DNA of 64,000 nt from Deltaproteobacteria bacterium (GTDB lineage: Bacteria > Desulfobacterota > Desulfobacteria > Desulfobacterales > SpSt-501), in contig JACRCN010000068.1 of NCBI GenBank assembly GCA_016219005.1, positions 32,246 through 96,245 on the forward strand, written 5' to 3'. Within the stretch, counting starts at the first letter, position 1. Each line of letters starts with the position of its first letter. The notes beneath the pieces are model-generated. The model was not told the origin of the DNA, made no database searches, and saw only the letters and a program-made list of their open reading frames with translations. The position numbers and the translations under genes are program-made. Of the stretch, positions 43,675 to 51,776 are shown piece after piece.

Positions 43675-44238
43675 TTACTCCAGCTGACACTCCTTCATCA
43701 TGTGAAAGAGGGCCGTAAACACGTCCGTCAACCGCATGATGCCGATGATGTCTTCTCCGCGAGTAACCAAAAGCGACTGGTGATGGCCGATGATGAGCTG
43801 GTGAATGGCCTGATCCAACGTGATCTCCTCGGAGATGAATTCGCCCTCGCCGGGGGTGTGCATGAATTTCGTAACGGGCTTTTCCGCAGCCTTGCGGCAC
43901 AGGTCGCGAAGTGCGTTGTCGAACAGCGCGTAGTCTTTGAGCATGGACTTGAGGAATTTCTTGGAAAAGCCGACGCCATGAAAACCTCTTCCTTCCAAAA
44001 TTTCACCGTACTTGGGCTCTAAGGCGCGCAGAACGTCAAGTTGGCTGATTTTACCGATAACTTTTTTGTTTTTGTCCAAAACCAGGATAGCTCGATGGCG
44101 GTATTGCGAATGCTTGTAAGTGTATTTTTCCTGAGCTTGCTCCAGGGCCATGACGGCGTCGTAAAGACTGGCGTCATCTGGGACGGTAGCGTATTCGGAG
44201 AGGGGAACCATAAGATCTGCAACTTTGATATCCTTCAT
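43675..44238 (-). CDS. CBS-domain pair protein
   Basis: 187 aa with two CBS motifs (residues ~10-70, HRAILVLDKNKKVIGKISQL; and ~125-185, QSLLVTRGEDIIGIMRLTDV). CBS pairs bind adenosine nucleotides and act as energy or osmolarity sensors. ATG at 44238 follows AGGAG. It is the first gene of the minus-strand operon with the DASS transporter, so it may gate or regulate it. Confidence 0.9.
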   Translation of the reverse strand: MKDIKVADLMVPLSEYATVPDDASLYDAVMALEQAQEKYTYKHSQYRHRAILVLDKNKKVIGKISQLDVLRALEPKYGEILEGRGFHGVGFSKKFLKSMLKDYALFDNALRDLCRKAAEKPVTKFMHTPGEGEFISEEITLDQAIHQLIIGHHQSLLVTRGEDIIGIMRLTDVFTALFHMMKECQLE

Positions 44239-44336
44239 GGGGGCTCCTATACCGATTGTTTTAAAAATGCCACGCTTGTAGCACAACATGCTAATACAAA
44301 CAAGAAGTTATTGTGCAACAGATTCACCCGCTCATT

Positions 44337-44366
44337 ATTATATAAATTATTTTGATGACGCAATAA
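44337..44366 (-). promoter_or_regulatory. Putative promoter of the CBS-DASS-kinase operon
   Basis: Minus-strand TTATTG (44366-44361), 18-bp spacer, perfect TATAAT (44342-44337). It sits in an AT-rich region back to back with the TetR promoter, so the TetR protein could influence both. Confidence 0.45.
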
Positions 44367-44408
44367 CTAATTAATTTAACTTCAAACTATGTATTCCGAA
44401 ATAAATCC

Positions 44409-44462
44409 TTGACAATTTATAATTGGGTCGATATAAAACTGACTGATTGATCAGTCAGTTTT
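44409..44462 (+). promoter_or_regulatory. TetR gene promoter with 28-bp operator palindrome
   Basis: TTGACA (44409-44414), 17 bp, TATAAA (44432-44437). A perfect inverted repeat with 13-bp arms, AAAACTGACTGAT (44435-44447) and ATCAGTCAGTTTT (44450-44462), separated by TG, covers the -10 box and start site. TetR-type regulators commonly bind such sites to repress their own gene and the operon behind it. Confidence 0.8.
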
Positions 44463-44482
44463 TATGGCGATATTGGTTAGCC

Positions 44483-45076
44483 ATGTCAAAAAAAACCGAA
44501 ATACTAAAAGCTGCGACCAGCTTGTTCGCGCACAAAGGCTTCAAGGAAACTTCCATGTCTGAAGTTGCCGCCATGACCGGAGCCGCCGGAAGCACGATCT
44601 TTTACCACTTCAAAACTAAGGAAGACATTTTTCTTGCCATCCTTAAAAACATCAAAGACGAAATCCTCCTCGAATTCGAAACATATATCAGCCGGCACCA
44701 GTTCTCAAACGGACTCGCAATGCTGGAAAGCACCGTTTCTTTCTACCTCAACCTCGCCAGCGCCAGGCGCGAGCCTTTCATGCTGCTGCATCATCGGTTT
44801 CCGTACGACCTCGCGGTCGTCAACGCCACCTGCCGGGAACATCTGGAAGCCATTTACGTCTGTTTCATCGATCTTTTTGAAAGAGCGATCCGCTTGGGCC
44901 AGGAAGACGGGTCCATCATTCAGACCTCCGCCCGCAAGTCGGCCATGATCATTTTTGCCATGATCGACGGGCTGGTGCGGTTCAACACCGTCAATCTCTA
45001 CGAAGCCGGCACCCTTTACGACGAGCTATTGGGCCTGTGCCGCAGAATGCTGCAAACCAACCATTCGGAAAAATAG
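44483..45076 (+). CDS. TetR-family transcriptional regulator
   Basis: 197 aa. The N-terminal helix-turn-helix is typical: ILKAATSLFAHKGFKETSMSEVA then GSTIFYHFKTKEDIF (read in part). The C-terminal ligand-binding domain is diverse. ATG at 44483 is chosen because the family begins here; the ribosome-binding site is weak. With the perfect palindrome at 44435-44462 over its promoter it should repress itself and the SulP/signalling operon that follows 10 bp downstream. Confidence 0.9.
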   Translation: MSKKTEILKAATSLFAHKGFKETSMSEVAAMTGAAGSTIFYHFKTKEDIFLAILKNIKDEILLEFETYISRHQFSNGLAMLESTVSFYLNLASARREPFMLLHHRFPYDLAVVNATCREHLEAIYVCFIDLFERAIRLGQEDGSIIQTSARKSAMIIFAMIDGLVRFNTVNLYEAGTLYDELLGLCRRMLQTNHSEK

Positions 45077-45085
45077 GAGCGCAAA

Positions 45086-47260
45086 GTGCTGACGAAAGTG
45101 TTTCCGTTTTTAAAATGGTTTAAAGGCTACGATCCGGGCAGCCTGCGTACGGACATGCTTGCGGGGTTGACGGTGGCGCTCGTGCTCATTCCCCAATCCA
45201 TGGCGTATGCCCAGTTGGCCGGGCTTCCGCCTTACTACGGTTTGTATGCGGCCTTTCTGCCGCCGATGCTCGCGGCGCTGTTCGGGTCGAGCCGCCAGTT
45301 GGCCACCGGCCCCGTGGCGGTGGTCTCCCTCATGACGTTTGCGTCGCTGGCCCCGCTGGCCACCGTCGGCAGTGAGCGCTACATTGTGTACGCGATCCTG
45401 CTGGCCCTCATGGTCGGTGCGATCCAATTGACGCTGGGCGTGCTGAGGCTGGGATTGGTGGTCAATTTCCTGTCGCACCCGGTGGTCAACGGCTTCACCA
45501 ACGCCGCCGCCATCATCATAGCCACCTCGCAGCTGTCCAAACTCTTCGGCGTCCAGGTGGATACGGCGGAGCATCATTATGAGACCGTGATGTGGGTGAT
45601 CCAGGCCGCCGGCCGTTACACCCACTGGCCCACCTTCTTTCTGGGAGCGTTGGCGTTTGCGCTCATGTTCGCGCTCAAGCGGATCGCCCCGCAGGTGCCG
45701 AATGTGCTGGTGGCGGTCACGCTGACGACCGTCATCTCCTGGGCGATCGGCTATCAGCACAACACCGCGGTCGGCGTGAATGCCATTCAGCATGCGAGCG
45801 CCCGCGGGCTGGTCGACAACTTCAACGCTGCGCTCGACGAAATATCCCGACTGGGGGCCAAACGCACCGCGGCCACGCGCCGGGTCGATGAGGCCAAAGC
45901 CTCCGCAGATGCCATCGCGGTGCTGGATGCCAAGCGCGATGCGGAGGTCATCTCGCTTCAGATCGAAGACTTGCAGGGCAAGGCACACCTCTACCGGGAC
46001 GAATTGCGGAGTTTTCTTTTCCGGGGCGTCTCTCAGGGCGATGGGGCCATGCAGTTTTTCCCCGCGAATGAAATCCCGCCGGGAGCCCGCGACGACGGAT
46101 TTGTCTGGCGGATTCAAGTAGGCAACGGTCCGATCAAGACGGACGGCGTCAGGCTGACGGGCGGAGGCGACGTGGTGGGGATGGTCCCCAAGGGGTTGCC
46201 AACCTTGAGCCTGCCGAAAATCGAGCTTTCGATGCTGCTGCGTCTTTTCCCGTATGCCGCCATCATCTCTTTTCTCGGGTTCATGGAGGCCATCTCCATC
46301 GCCAAGGCCATGGCCGCTAAAACCGGCCAGCGGCTGGACCCCAATCAGGAGCTGATCGGGCAGGGGCTGGCCAACATGATCGGTGCCATCGGCAAGAGTT
46401 ACCCCATCTCGGGATCGTTTTCCCGCTCCGCCGTGAACCTCCAGGCAGGCGCCGTGACCGGTCTTTCCAGCGTGTTCACCAGCCTGGCGGTGGTGATCAT
46501 GCTGTTGTTCCTGACCCCGCTGCTCTACCACCTGCCCCAATCTGTCCTGGCGGCGGTCATCATGATGGCCGTCATCGGGCTGATCAACGTTCACGGGTTT
46601 GTCCACGCCTGGAAGGCGCAGAGGCTGGACGGGATTATTTCGATCATCTCGTTTGTCTGCACGCTGATCTTTGCTCCTCATCTGGACAAGGGCATCATGG
46701 TTGGGGTTGTCCTCTCGCTGCTCGTTTTTCTCTACAAAGTCATGCGGCCCAAGGTGACGGTTCTGGCGCGGCACGCGGACGAGGCCCTGCGTTGCGCCGC
46801 GACGCACGGCCTCAGGGAGTGCGCGTACATCGCCCTCATCCGGTTTGACGCCCCCCTCTTCTTCGCTAACGCCAGCTATCTGGAAGATCAGGTGACGGAA
46901 CGGATGCGAGCCATGAAAAAATTGAAACACATCGTGATCGTCGCCAACGGCATCAATGACATGGACGCCTCCGGCGAGGAGACCCTGTCGCTGCTGATTG
47001 ACCGGATTCGAAGCGCCGGGCTCGATGTGTCGCTCAGCGGGGTCAACGAGGCCGTCATGCAGGTGATGCAGCGAACCCATCTGGACGCCAGAATCGGCGC
47101 CGATCACATCTACCCGACCATCGAACAGGTCATCGCGGCGGTCCACGCAGACGCCCACCGGGATGCCACAGAACCGGATTGTCCACTGCAAACCGTATGC
47201 TATCTGCCACGCCAACTCCAGGAAAAAGAGGCCCCCTATGTCTATGATTACCCTGTTTAA
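45086..47260 (+). CDS. SulP-family anion transporter with STAS domain and unusual ~130-aa insert
   Basis: 724 aa. The SulP signature is near the N-terminus (LVLIPQSMAYAQLAGLPPYYG, read in part) and the core motif GSFSRSAVN lies later in the membrane part. The C-terminal STAS domain is at ~590-690. Between two membrane segments, residues ~232-362 form a long soluble insert with a heptad-like coiled coil (AATRRVDEAKASADAIAVL), absent from ordinary SulP proteins. Transport of sulfate, bicarbonate or dicarboxylates is expected. Translation starts at GTG (45086) after AGGAG. It is followed by an overlapping signalling gene. Confidence 0.88.
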   Translation: MLTKVFPFLKWFKGYDPGSLRTDMLAGLTVALVLIPQSMAYAQLAGLPPYYGLYAAFLPPMLAALFGSSRQLATGPVAVVSLMTFASLAPLATVGSERYIVYAILLALMVGAIQLTLGVLRLGLVVNFLSHPVVNGFTNAAAIIIATSQLSKLFGVQVDTAEHHYETVMWVIQAAGRYTHWPTFFLGALAFALMFALKRIAPQVPNVLVAVTLTTVISWAIGYQHNTAVGVNAIQHASARGLVDNFNAALDEISRLGAKRTAATRRVDEAKASADAIAVLDAKRDAEVISLQIEDLQGKAHLYRDELRSFLFRGVSQGDGAMQFFPANEIPPGARDDGFVWRIQVGNGPIKTDGVRLTGGGDVVGMVPKGLPTLSLPKIELSMLLRLFPYAAIISFLGFMEAISIAKAMAAKTGQRLDPNQELIGQGLANMIGAIGKSYPISGSFSRSAVNLQAGAVTGLSSVFTSLAVVIMLLFLTPLLYHLPQSVLAAVIMMAVIGLINVHGFVHAWKAQRLDGIISIISFVCTLIFAPHLDKGIMVGVVLSLLVFLYKVMRPKVTVLARHADEALRCAATHGLRECAYIALIRFDAPLFFANASYLEDQVTERMRAMKKLKHIVIVANGINDMDASGEETLSLLIDRIRSAGLDVSLSGVNEAVMQVMQRTHLDARIGADHIYPTIEQVIAAVHADAHRDATEPDCPLQTVCYLPRQLQEKEAPYVYDYPV

Positions 47261-48470
47261 TGGAAGCTACTGCAATGAGCAGGATGTCCTGCGGGAGCTG
47301 GTCAACCGGACCGGGTGCCGGGTGATCCGGGACGAGGATGTGATCTCGTCCGCCAGCGCGCTTTCCGGTCTGGCGGCGAACAAGATCCACAAGGCGTTTT
47401 CCGGAAAGGCGTCGGCCTTCAACACCTTTACGCACGAGAAGGAGCGTTCGATCACCTATCTGCGCTTGGCCATGGCCGAAATGCTGTCCTCAGACGGCCT
47501 GCTTGTTGCCGGCTTCTCGTGCCATCTCATTCCAAGGAAGATCAGCTATGCCCTGCGAATCTGCCTGGTCGCGGATCTGAAATCCCGGTCCACCGCGGCG
47601 GCCCTGCAGGTGGGAATGCCCGTCAAGGAGGCCGCCAAACTCGTTCGCAAACAGGATGAGGACGCGGCCCTCTGGGTGAACACCGTTGTGGGCAGCAGCG
47701 ACCCGTATGACGCCTCGCTCTACGATATCCTCATCCCCACGGACCAGGTGACGGTGAATGAGGCGACCGATCTGATCGTGCGCAACCTTGGCCGGGACGT
47801 TTTGCAGATCACCCCCCGGTCGCAGCAGGCGCTTCAAGACTTTCTGCTGGCCGCCCGGGTCGAGGTCGCCCTGGCCAAGGAAGGCCATCACGTCGAGGTT
47901 GACGCCGATAACGGGTCTGTCACACTGACCATCAACAAGCATGTCCTGATGTTGAACCGTTTGGAAGAGGAGCTCAAATCCATAGCTTCAAAGGCGCCGG
48001 GAGTCAGTTCCCTGGCCACAAAGATCGGCAAGGGCTATCACCAGGCCGACATATACCGCAAGGTTGACTTCGAATTGCCCTCCAAGGTGCTGCTGGTTGA
48101 CGATGAGCGCGAGTTTGTCCAGACGCTGTCCGAACGGCTGCTCATGCGCGACATGGGCTCAGCAGTGGCCTACGACGGGGAGTCCGCGCTCAGCATGATC
48201 CGCGAGGATGAGCCGGAGGTCATGATACTGGACCTGAAGATGCCCGGGATCGACGGTATTGAAGTACTGCGCCGAGTCAAACAGACGCGGCCGGAAATCG
48301 AAGTGATCATCCTCACCGGCCACGGGTCCGAGGAGGACCGGGCGACTTGCCTGAAGCTGGGTGCCTTCGCCTACCTCCAAAAGCCGGTGGACATTGATCG
48401 GCTCACCGTTACCCTCAAGCAAGCCAACGAAAAAATGCGGCAAAACTTAGCCGCCATGAAAAATTCCTGA
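47238..48470 (+). CDS. Cytidylate-kinase-like + BON + REC fusion protein
   Basis: 410 aa. Residues 1-190 resemble the AAK6/cytidylate-kinase-like family but the P-loop region (NGSYCNEQD) lacks GxxxxGK[ST], so nucleotide-kinase activity is doubtful. Residues ~200-270 look like a BON domain (DNGSVTLTINKHV). Residues ~282-400 are a REC domain with LLVDDE, Asp332 in LDLKMPG, LTGHGS and LQKPVD. The start overlaps the end of the SulP gene by 23 nt, with GAGG upstream. The combination suggests a phospho-controlled sensor or scaffold working with the SulP transporter and the kinase encoded next. Confidence 0.8.
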   Translation: MSMITLFNGSYCNEQDVLRELVNRTGCRVIRDEDVISSASALSGLAANKIHKAFSGKASAFNTFTHEKERSITYLRLAMAEMLSSDGLLVAGFSCHLIPRKISYALRICLVADLKSRSTAAALQVGMPVKEAAKLVRKQDEDAALWVNTVVGSSDPYDASLYDILIPTDQVTVNEATDLIVRNLGRDVLQITPRSQQALQDFLLAARVEVALAKEGHHVEVDADNGSVTLTINKHVLMLNRLEEELKSIASKAPGVSSLATKIGKGYHQADIYRKVDFELPSKVLLVDDEREFVQTLSERLLMRDMGSAVAYDGESALSMIREDEPEVMILDLKMPGIDGIEVLRRVKQTRPEIEVIILTGHGSEEDRATCLKLGAFAYLQKPVDIDRLTVTLKQANEKMRQNLAAMKNS

Positions 48471-48505
48471 TACACGTTCCGGCGCCGCCGAAGGCAGGGT
48501 TGCCC

Positions 48506-50260
48506 ATGACATTATGGTCCTCATTCAAACCCGCTTTCTGGGATCATGAAGACGTCGCATCCGGTCCGTACAAGCATCTGTTCAACTTTCGCCGGATGTG
48601 GAAGCTGGCCGTTTTCAGCACGGCGGCGGTCGCCCTGGCGCCGCTCATCTTCATGACCGTGGTCGACTACAACGTCAATCAGCAGGCTATCGAGTCCGAC
48701 ATTTATTATCAGACGGCACGCCTCGTATCGAACACCCGGAGAAGCATTTCGTTTTTCCTGTCCGAGCGCCGTTCCGCCCTGAATTTCATCGATAAAGACA
48801 ACTCCTATCAAGCGCTGGGCGATCCTCTGCGTGTCACGGCGTTGCTGGAGAACCTCAAGAAGGGCTTCGGCGGGTTCACCGATCTGGGGGTGATCGACGA
48901 CACCGGGCTTCAGCATACTTATGTGGGGCCTTACAACCTGGCGGGGAAAAATTACAGCGATCAGGATTGGTTCAAAGAGCTGCGCAGCGGCGAAGCTCAC
49001 ATCAGCGACGTTTTTTTAGGGCTCCGGCAGCAGCCCCACCTGGTCGTATCCGTGAAGCACGATCTGCCGACAGGGTGCTTTTACGTCCTGCGGGCCTCCA
49101 TCGACACCCAGCAGTTCAACGATCTGATTTCCGAAGTTGAAGTGAGCGGCAAGGGGGATATCTTTCTCGTCAACACGGAGGGGGTGCTGCAAACAGCCTC
49201 GCGGCTTTTCGGCAGCACGCTGGGACGCATCCCCGTCACTGTTCCGGCATTTTCCGACAAGACCCGGGTGCTGGAGATCAAATCGGCCGGGGAGGAGTTC
49301 ATCACCGGCTATGCCTACATCTCCGGGACCCCGTTCGTTTTGATGGCGGTCAAGAAGAAAAGCGAACTCCTGAAGCCCTGGAACGAGACCCGCAAGAAGC
49401 TGGTGGTGTTCCTGGTGCTGAGCATCACGACCATCCTGATGGTGATTCTGGGGGTGTCCACCTACCTCGTCAATCAGATCCACGCGGCGGATCACAAACG
49501 CGTCATGACCCTGCACAAGGTGGAATACGCCAACAAAATGGCCTCCCTGGGGAGGCTTTCGGCCGGCGTGGCCCACGAGATCAACAACCCACTCGCCATC
49601 ATCAACGAAAAAGCGGGCCTGATCAAAGACCTGATCAGCCTGCGGAACGAAACCGCCGCGGATGACAAGCTGCTGGGCCTTGCGGATTCGGTTCTCGCCT
49701 CGGTCGAACGTTGCGCTAACGTCACGAAAAGGCTTCTGAGCTTTGCCCGACACATGGACGTCAGACTTCAACCCCTGGACATAGAGGAGATCCTCCGCGA
49801 AGTGCTCGGTTTCCTCGGCAGGGAAGCAGAGTATCGGTCGATCGAGGTCCATGTGGCGGTAAACCCCGATGTGCCCAAAATCGAGAGCGACCGCGGCCGG
49901 CTTCAGGAGATATTCCTGAATTTGTTCAACAACGCCTTCGCCGCTCTGGGGGACGGCGGCCGACTGGATGTCACCGCCCGACGCTCCGACGCCCAATCCA
50001 TTACGGTCAATGTCCGGGATACCGGCTGCGGCATTGCGCAGGCCGACCTCAAGCGGATCTTCGAACCCTTCTTCTCTACCAAAACCGAACGCGGCGGCAC
50101 CGGCTTGGGGCTTTCCATCACTTACGGGCTGGTACAGGAAATCGGCGGCGATATCAGCGTCGAGAGCCAGGTGGGCCAGGGAACGGAGTTCACGATCCGA
50201 CTGCCTTTAACACTCGAAAGCGTAAGGAAACCCAAACATGAAAGTCCTGTTGGTGGATGA
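48506..50260 (+). CDS. Sensor histidine kinase with periplasmic double-cache domain
   Basis: 584 aa. Membrane helices at ~36-56 and ~298-318 enclose a dCache domain (SDQDWFKELRSGEAHISDVF; LVVSVKHDLP). The DHp helix has His357 in GVAHEINNP, and the ATPase domain carries NLFNNAFAALG, DTGCGIA, EPFFSTK and [11 protein letters not shown]. It resembles the kinase at 38761-40491 in layout. Its last 23 nt overlap the following REC gene, a strong sign of coupled translation and a cognate pair. The cache ligand is unknown; transported anions are candidates. Confidence 0.9.
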   Translation: MTLWSSFKPAFWDHEDVASGPYKHLFNFRRMWKLAVFSTAAVALAPLIFMTVVDYNVNQQAIESDIYYQTARLVSNTRRSISFFLSERRSALNFIDKDNSYQALGDPLRVTALLENLKKGFGGFTDLGVIDDTGLQHTYVGPYNLAGKNYSDQDWFKELRSGEAHISDVFLGLRQQPHLVVSVKHDLPTGCFYVLRASIDTQQFNDLISEVEVSGKGDIFLVNTEGVLQTASRLFGSTLGRIPVTVPAFSDKTRVLEIKSAGEEFITGYAYISGTPFVLMAVKKKSELLKPWNETRKKLVVFLVLSITTILMVILGVSTYLVNQIHAADHKRVMTLHKVEYANKMASLGRLSAGVAHEINNPLAIINEKAGLIKDLISLRNETAADDKLLGLADSVLASVERCANVTKRLLSFARHMDVRLQPLDIEEILREVLGFLGREAEYRSIEVHVAVNPDVPKIESDRGRLQEIFLNLFNNAFAALGDGGRLDVTARRSDAQSITVNVRDTGCGIAQADLKRIFEPFFSTKTERGGTGLGLSITYGLVQEIGGDISVESQVGQGTEFTIRLPLTLESVRKPKHESPVGG

Positions 50261-50597
50261 CGAGGAAGAGCTTGTTACGGCATTGGCGGAGCGGTTGAGC
50301 CTGCGGGGAATAGAAGCGCTGTGGGCGACTTCCGCGGAGGATGCTCTGCGTTTTTTGGAGACACGGAGCTTCGACCTGGCGGTGCTGGACGTCAAAATTC
50401 CCAAAATCGATGGGCTGCAGCTGAAGAAACGCATGCAGAACATGCGACCCAGCATGAAATTCATATTCGTCACGGGGCACGGCTCGGACCGCGATTTCCA
50501 AACCGGTGTCTCAGAGGTCGGTGCGGATTACTATCTCGTGAAGCCGCTGAAAATCGAAGATTTGATCGTCAAGATGAAAGAGGTACTGGAAGGCTAA
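50238..50597 (+). CDS. Single-domain response regulator
   Basis: 119 aa. LLVDDEEE, AVLDVKIPKIDG (phospho-Asp), VTGHGSD and YLVKPLK mark a functional REC domain without output. It starts inside the preceding kinase gene and is followed 12 bp later by a ChpT/Spo0B-like gene, the position expected of a Spo0F-like phosphorelay carrier. Confidence 0.92.
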   Translation: MKVLLVDDEEELVTALAERLSLRGIEALWATSAEDALRFLETRSFDLAVLDVKIPKIDGLQLKKRMQNMRPSMKFIFVTGHGSDRDFQTGVSEVGADYYLVKPLKIEDLIVKMKEVLEG

Positions 50598-50609
50598 AGG
50601 AGGCTTGAA

Positions 50610-51275
50610 GTGAACATCCAGGATGCTCAGATAGGCCTCGGCGGGATTCAATTTTTCGGAAAGATGGCGGCCTCGATCTCTCACGAGATCAAGAATGTGC
50701 TTGCCATCATCAACGAAAACGCCGGGTTGCTCGAAGACATCTGCTTCATGGCCGAGCGCGGCAGACCGATCGACCCCGCCCGGCTGAAAAAGCTGTCCGG
50801 CAGCGTCAAAGACCAGATCCGGCGGGCGGATCACATCATGACCTCGATGAACCGATTCGCCCACAGCGTAGACGAAGCGTCCGTGTCGATCGACGTCAGC
50901 GAGGTGGCGGAGCTTCTCGTGTCGCTTTCAGCGCGGTTCATTGCCATGCGGGGTGTCGTGCTGGCGGTCGGTAAACCGGCCGGGCCGGTGGCCATCACCA
51001 CTTTTCCGTTCGCCCTGCTGAATCTTCTTTGGCTGTGCCTGGATTACGCCATGGCCGTGGTCGGGCCGGGCAAAACGATTGAACTTTTCGCCGAAAAAAC
51101 GGGAGATGGTGCATGGTTCCGGTTCGGGAAGCTTGAAGACATGGCGGCCGACGCAGCGCCGCTGTTTCCGGCTGAACGGGAAACCGCGTTGGGTCAGGCG
51201 TTGCATGCGCAGATCCTTCGAGACCCGGTAGCGAGCGAGATCAGAGTTTTTCTGGCGCAAAGCCGGGACGCATAA
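50610..51275 (+). CDS. Histidine-phosphotransferase-like protein (DHp with degenerate ATPase domain, ChpT/Spo0B-like)
   Basis: 221 aa. The DHp helix ISHEIKNVLAIINENAGLL keeps the phospho-His (His25). The C-terminal half aligns loosely with a kinase ATPase domain but the N box is changed (LLNLLWLCLDYAM instead of NLxxNAxxA) and the G1 DxGxG and G2 boxes are missing, so it should not bind ATP. This layout and length match ChpT and Spo0B, dimeric phosphotransferases that pass phosphate between two REC proteins. Here it sits exactly between two REC genes. Start GTG 50610 follows AAAGGAGG. Confidence 0.72.
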   Translation: MNIQDAQIGLGGIQFFGKMAASISHEIKNVLAIINENAGLLEDICFMAERGRPIDPARLKKLSGSVKDQIRRADHIMTSMNRFAHSVDEASVSIDVSEVAELLVSLSARFIAMRGVVLAVGKPAGPVAITTFPFALLNLLWLCLDYAMAVVGPGKTIELFAEKTGDGAWFRFGKLEDMAADAAPLFPAERETALGQALHAQILRDPVASEIRVFLAQSRDA

Positions 51276-51315
51276 CATCGCCTATCGTCGCACACTTATT
51301 CAAAGGAGCAATGAC

Positions 51316-51744
51316 ATGACGGAAAAAGTTCTAATCGTCGATGATGAGAAGGGTTTTTTGGACGTTCTGGCCGAACGCATGCAGAGTCGCGGCATGGAGG
51401 TGACCACGGCAACCTCGGCCAAAGAGGCCCTCCAAAAACTGGAAGTGGAGACTTTTGACGCCATCGTGCTCGACCTGATGATGCCCGAGATGGGGGGCAT
51501 AGAAGCGTTGCAGCGCATCAAGGAGAAAAACCCAGACTCCGAGGTGATCCTGCTCACTGGGCAGCCTTCGGTGTCCAAAGGGGTCGAGGCCATGAAACTC
51601 GGCGCCTCGGATTTTCTCATCAAGCCGGCCGATATCAACGAACTGACGGAGAAAATCAAGCTGGCCAAAGCGCATCGCATGATTTTGGTGGAGAAGAAGA
51701 CCGCAAAAAAAATGAAAGACATCCTAAGGACCAAAGGCTGGTAG
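51316..51744 (+). CDS. Single-domain response regulator
   Basis: 142 aa. LIVDDEKG, IVLDLMMPEMGG, LTGQPS and FLIKPAD mark the REC domain; the C-terminal ~20 residues are Lys-rich (VEKKTAKKMKDILRTKGW) and have no known output fold. AAAGGAG precedes the ATG. It is the last gene of the TetR-SulP operon and would be the end acceptor in the proposed relay. Confidence 0.9.
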   Translation: MTEKVLIVDDEKGFLDVLAERMQSRGMEVTTATSAKEALQKLEVETFDAIVLDLMMPEMGGIEALQRIKEKNPDSEVILLTGQPSVSKGVEAMKLGASDFLIKPADINELTEKIKLAKAHRMILVEKKTAKKMKDILRTKGW

Positions 51745-51776
51745 AACGGCGCAGAGGACAGGCTGCCTCATCGAGG

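Noticed and set aside
45110..47215. A 701-codon open frame antisense to the SulP gene, with similar long frames antisense to other genes (for example 408-1418, 9113-10282)
   Set aside because: These are shadows of GC-rich coding sequence: low-complexity His/Arg/Gly-rich translations, no ribosome-binding sites and no family motifs, while the opposite strand encodes clear proteins.
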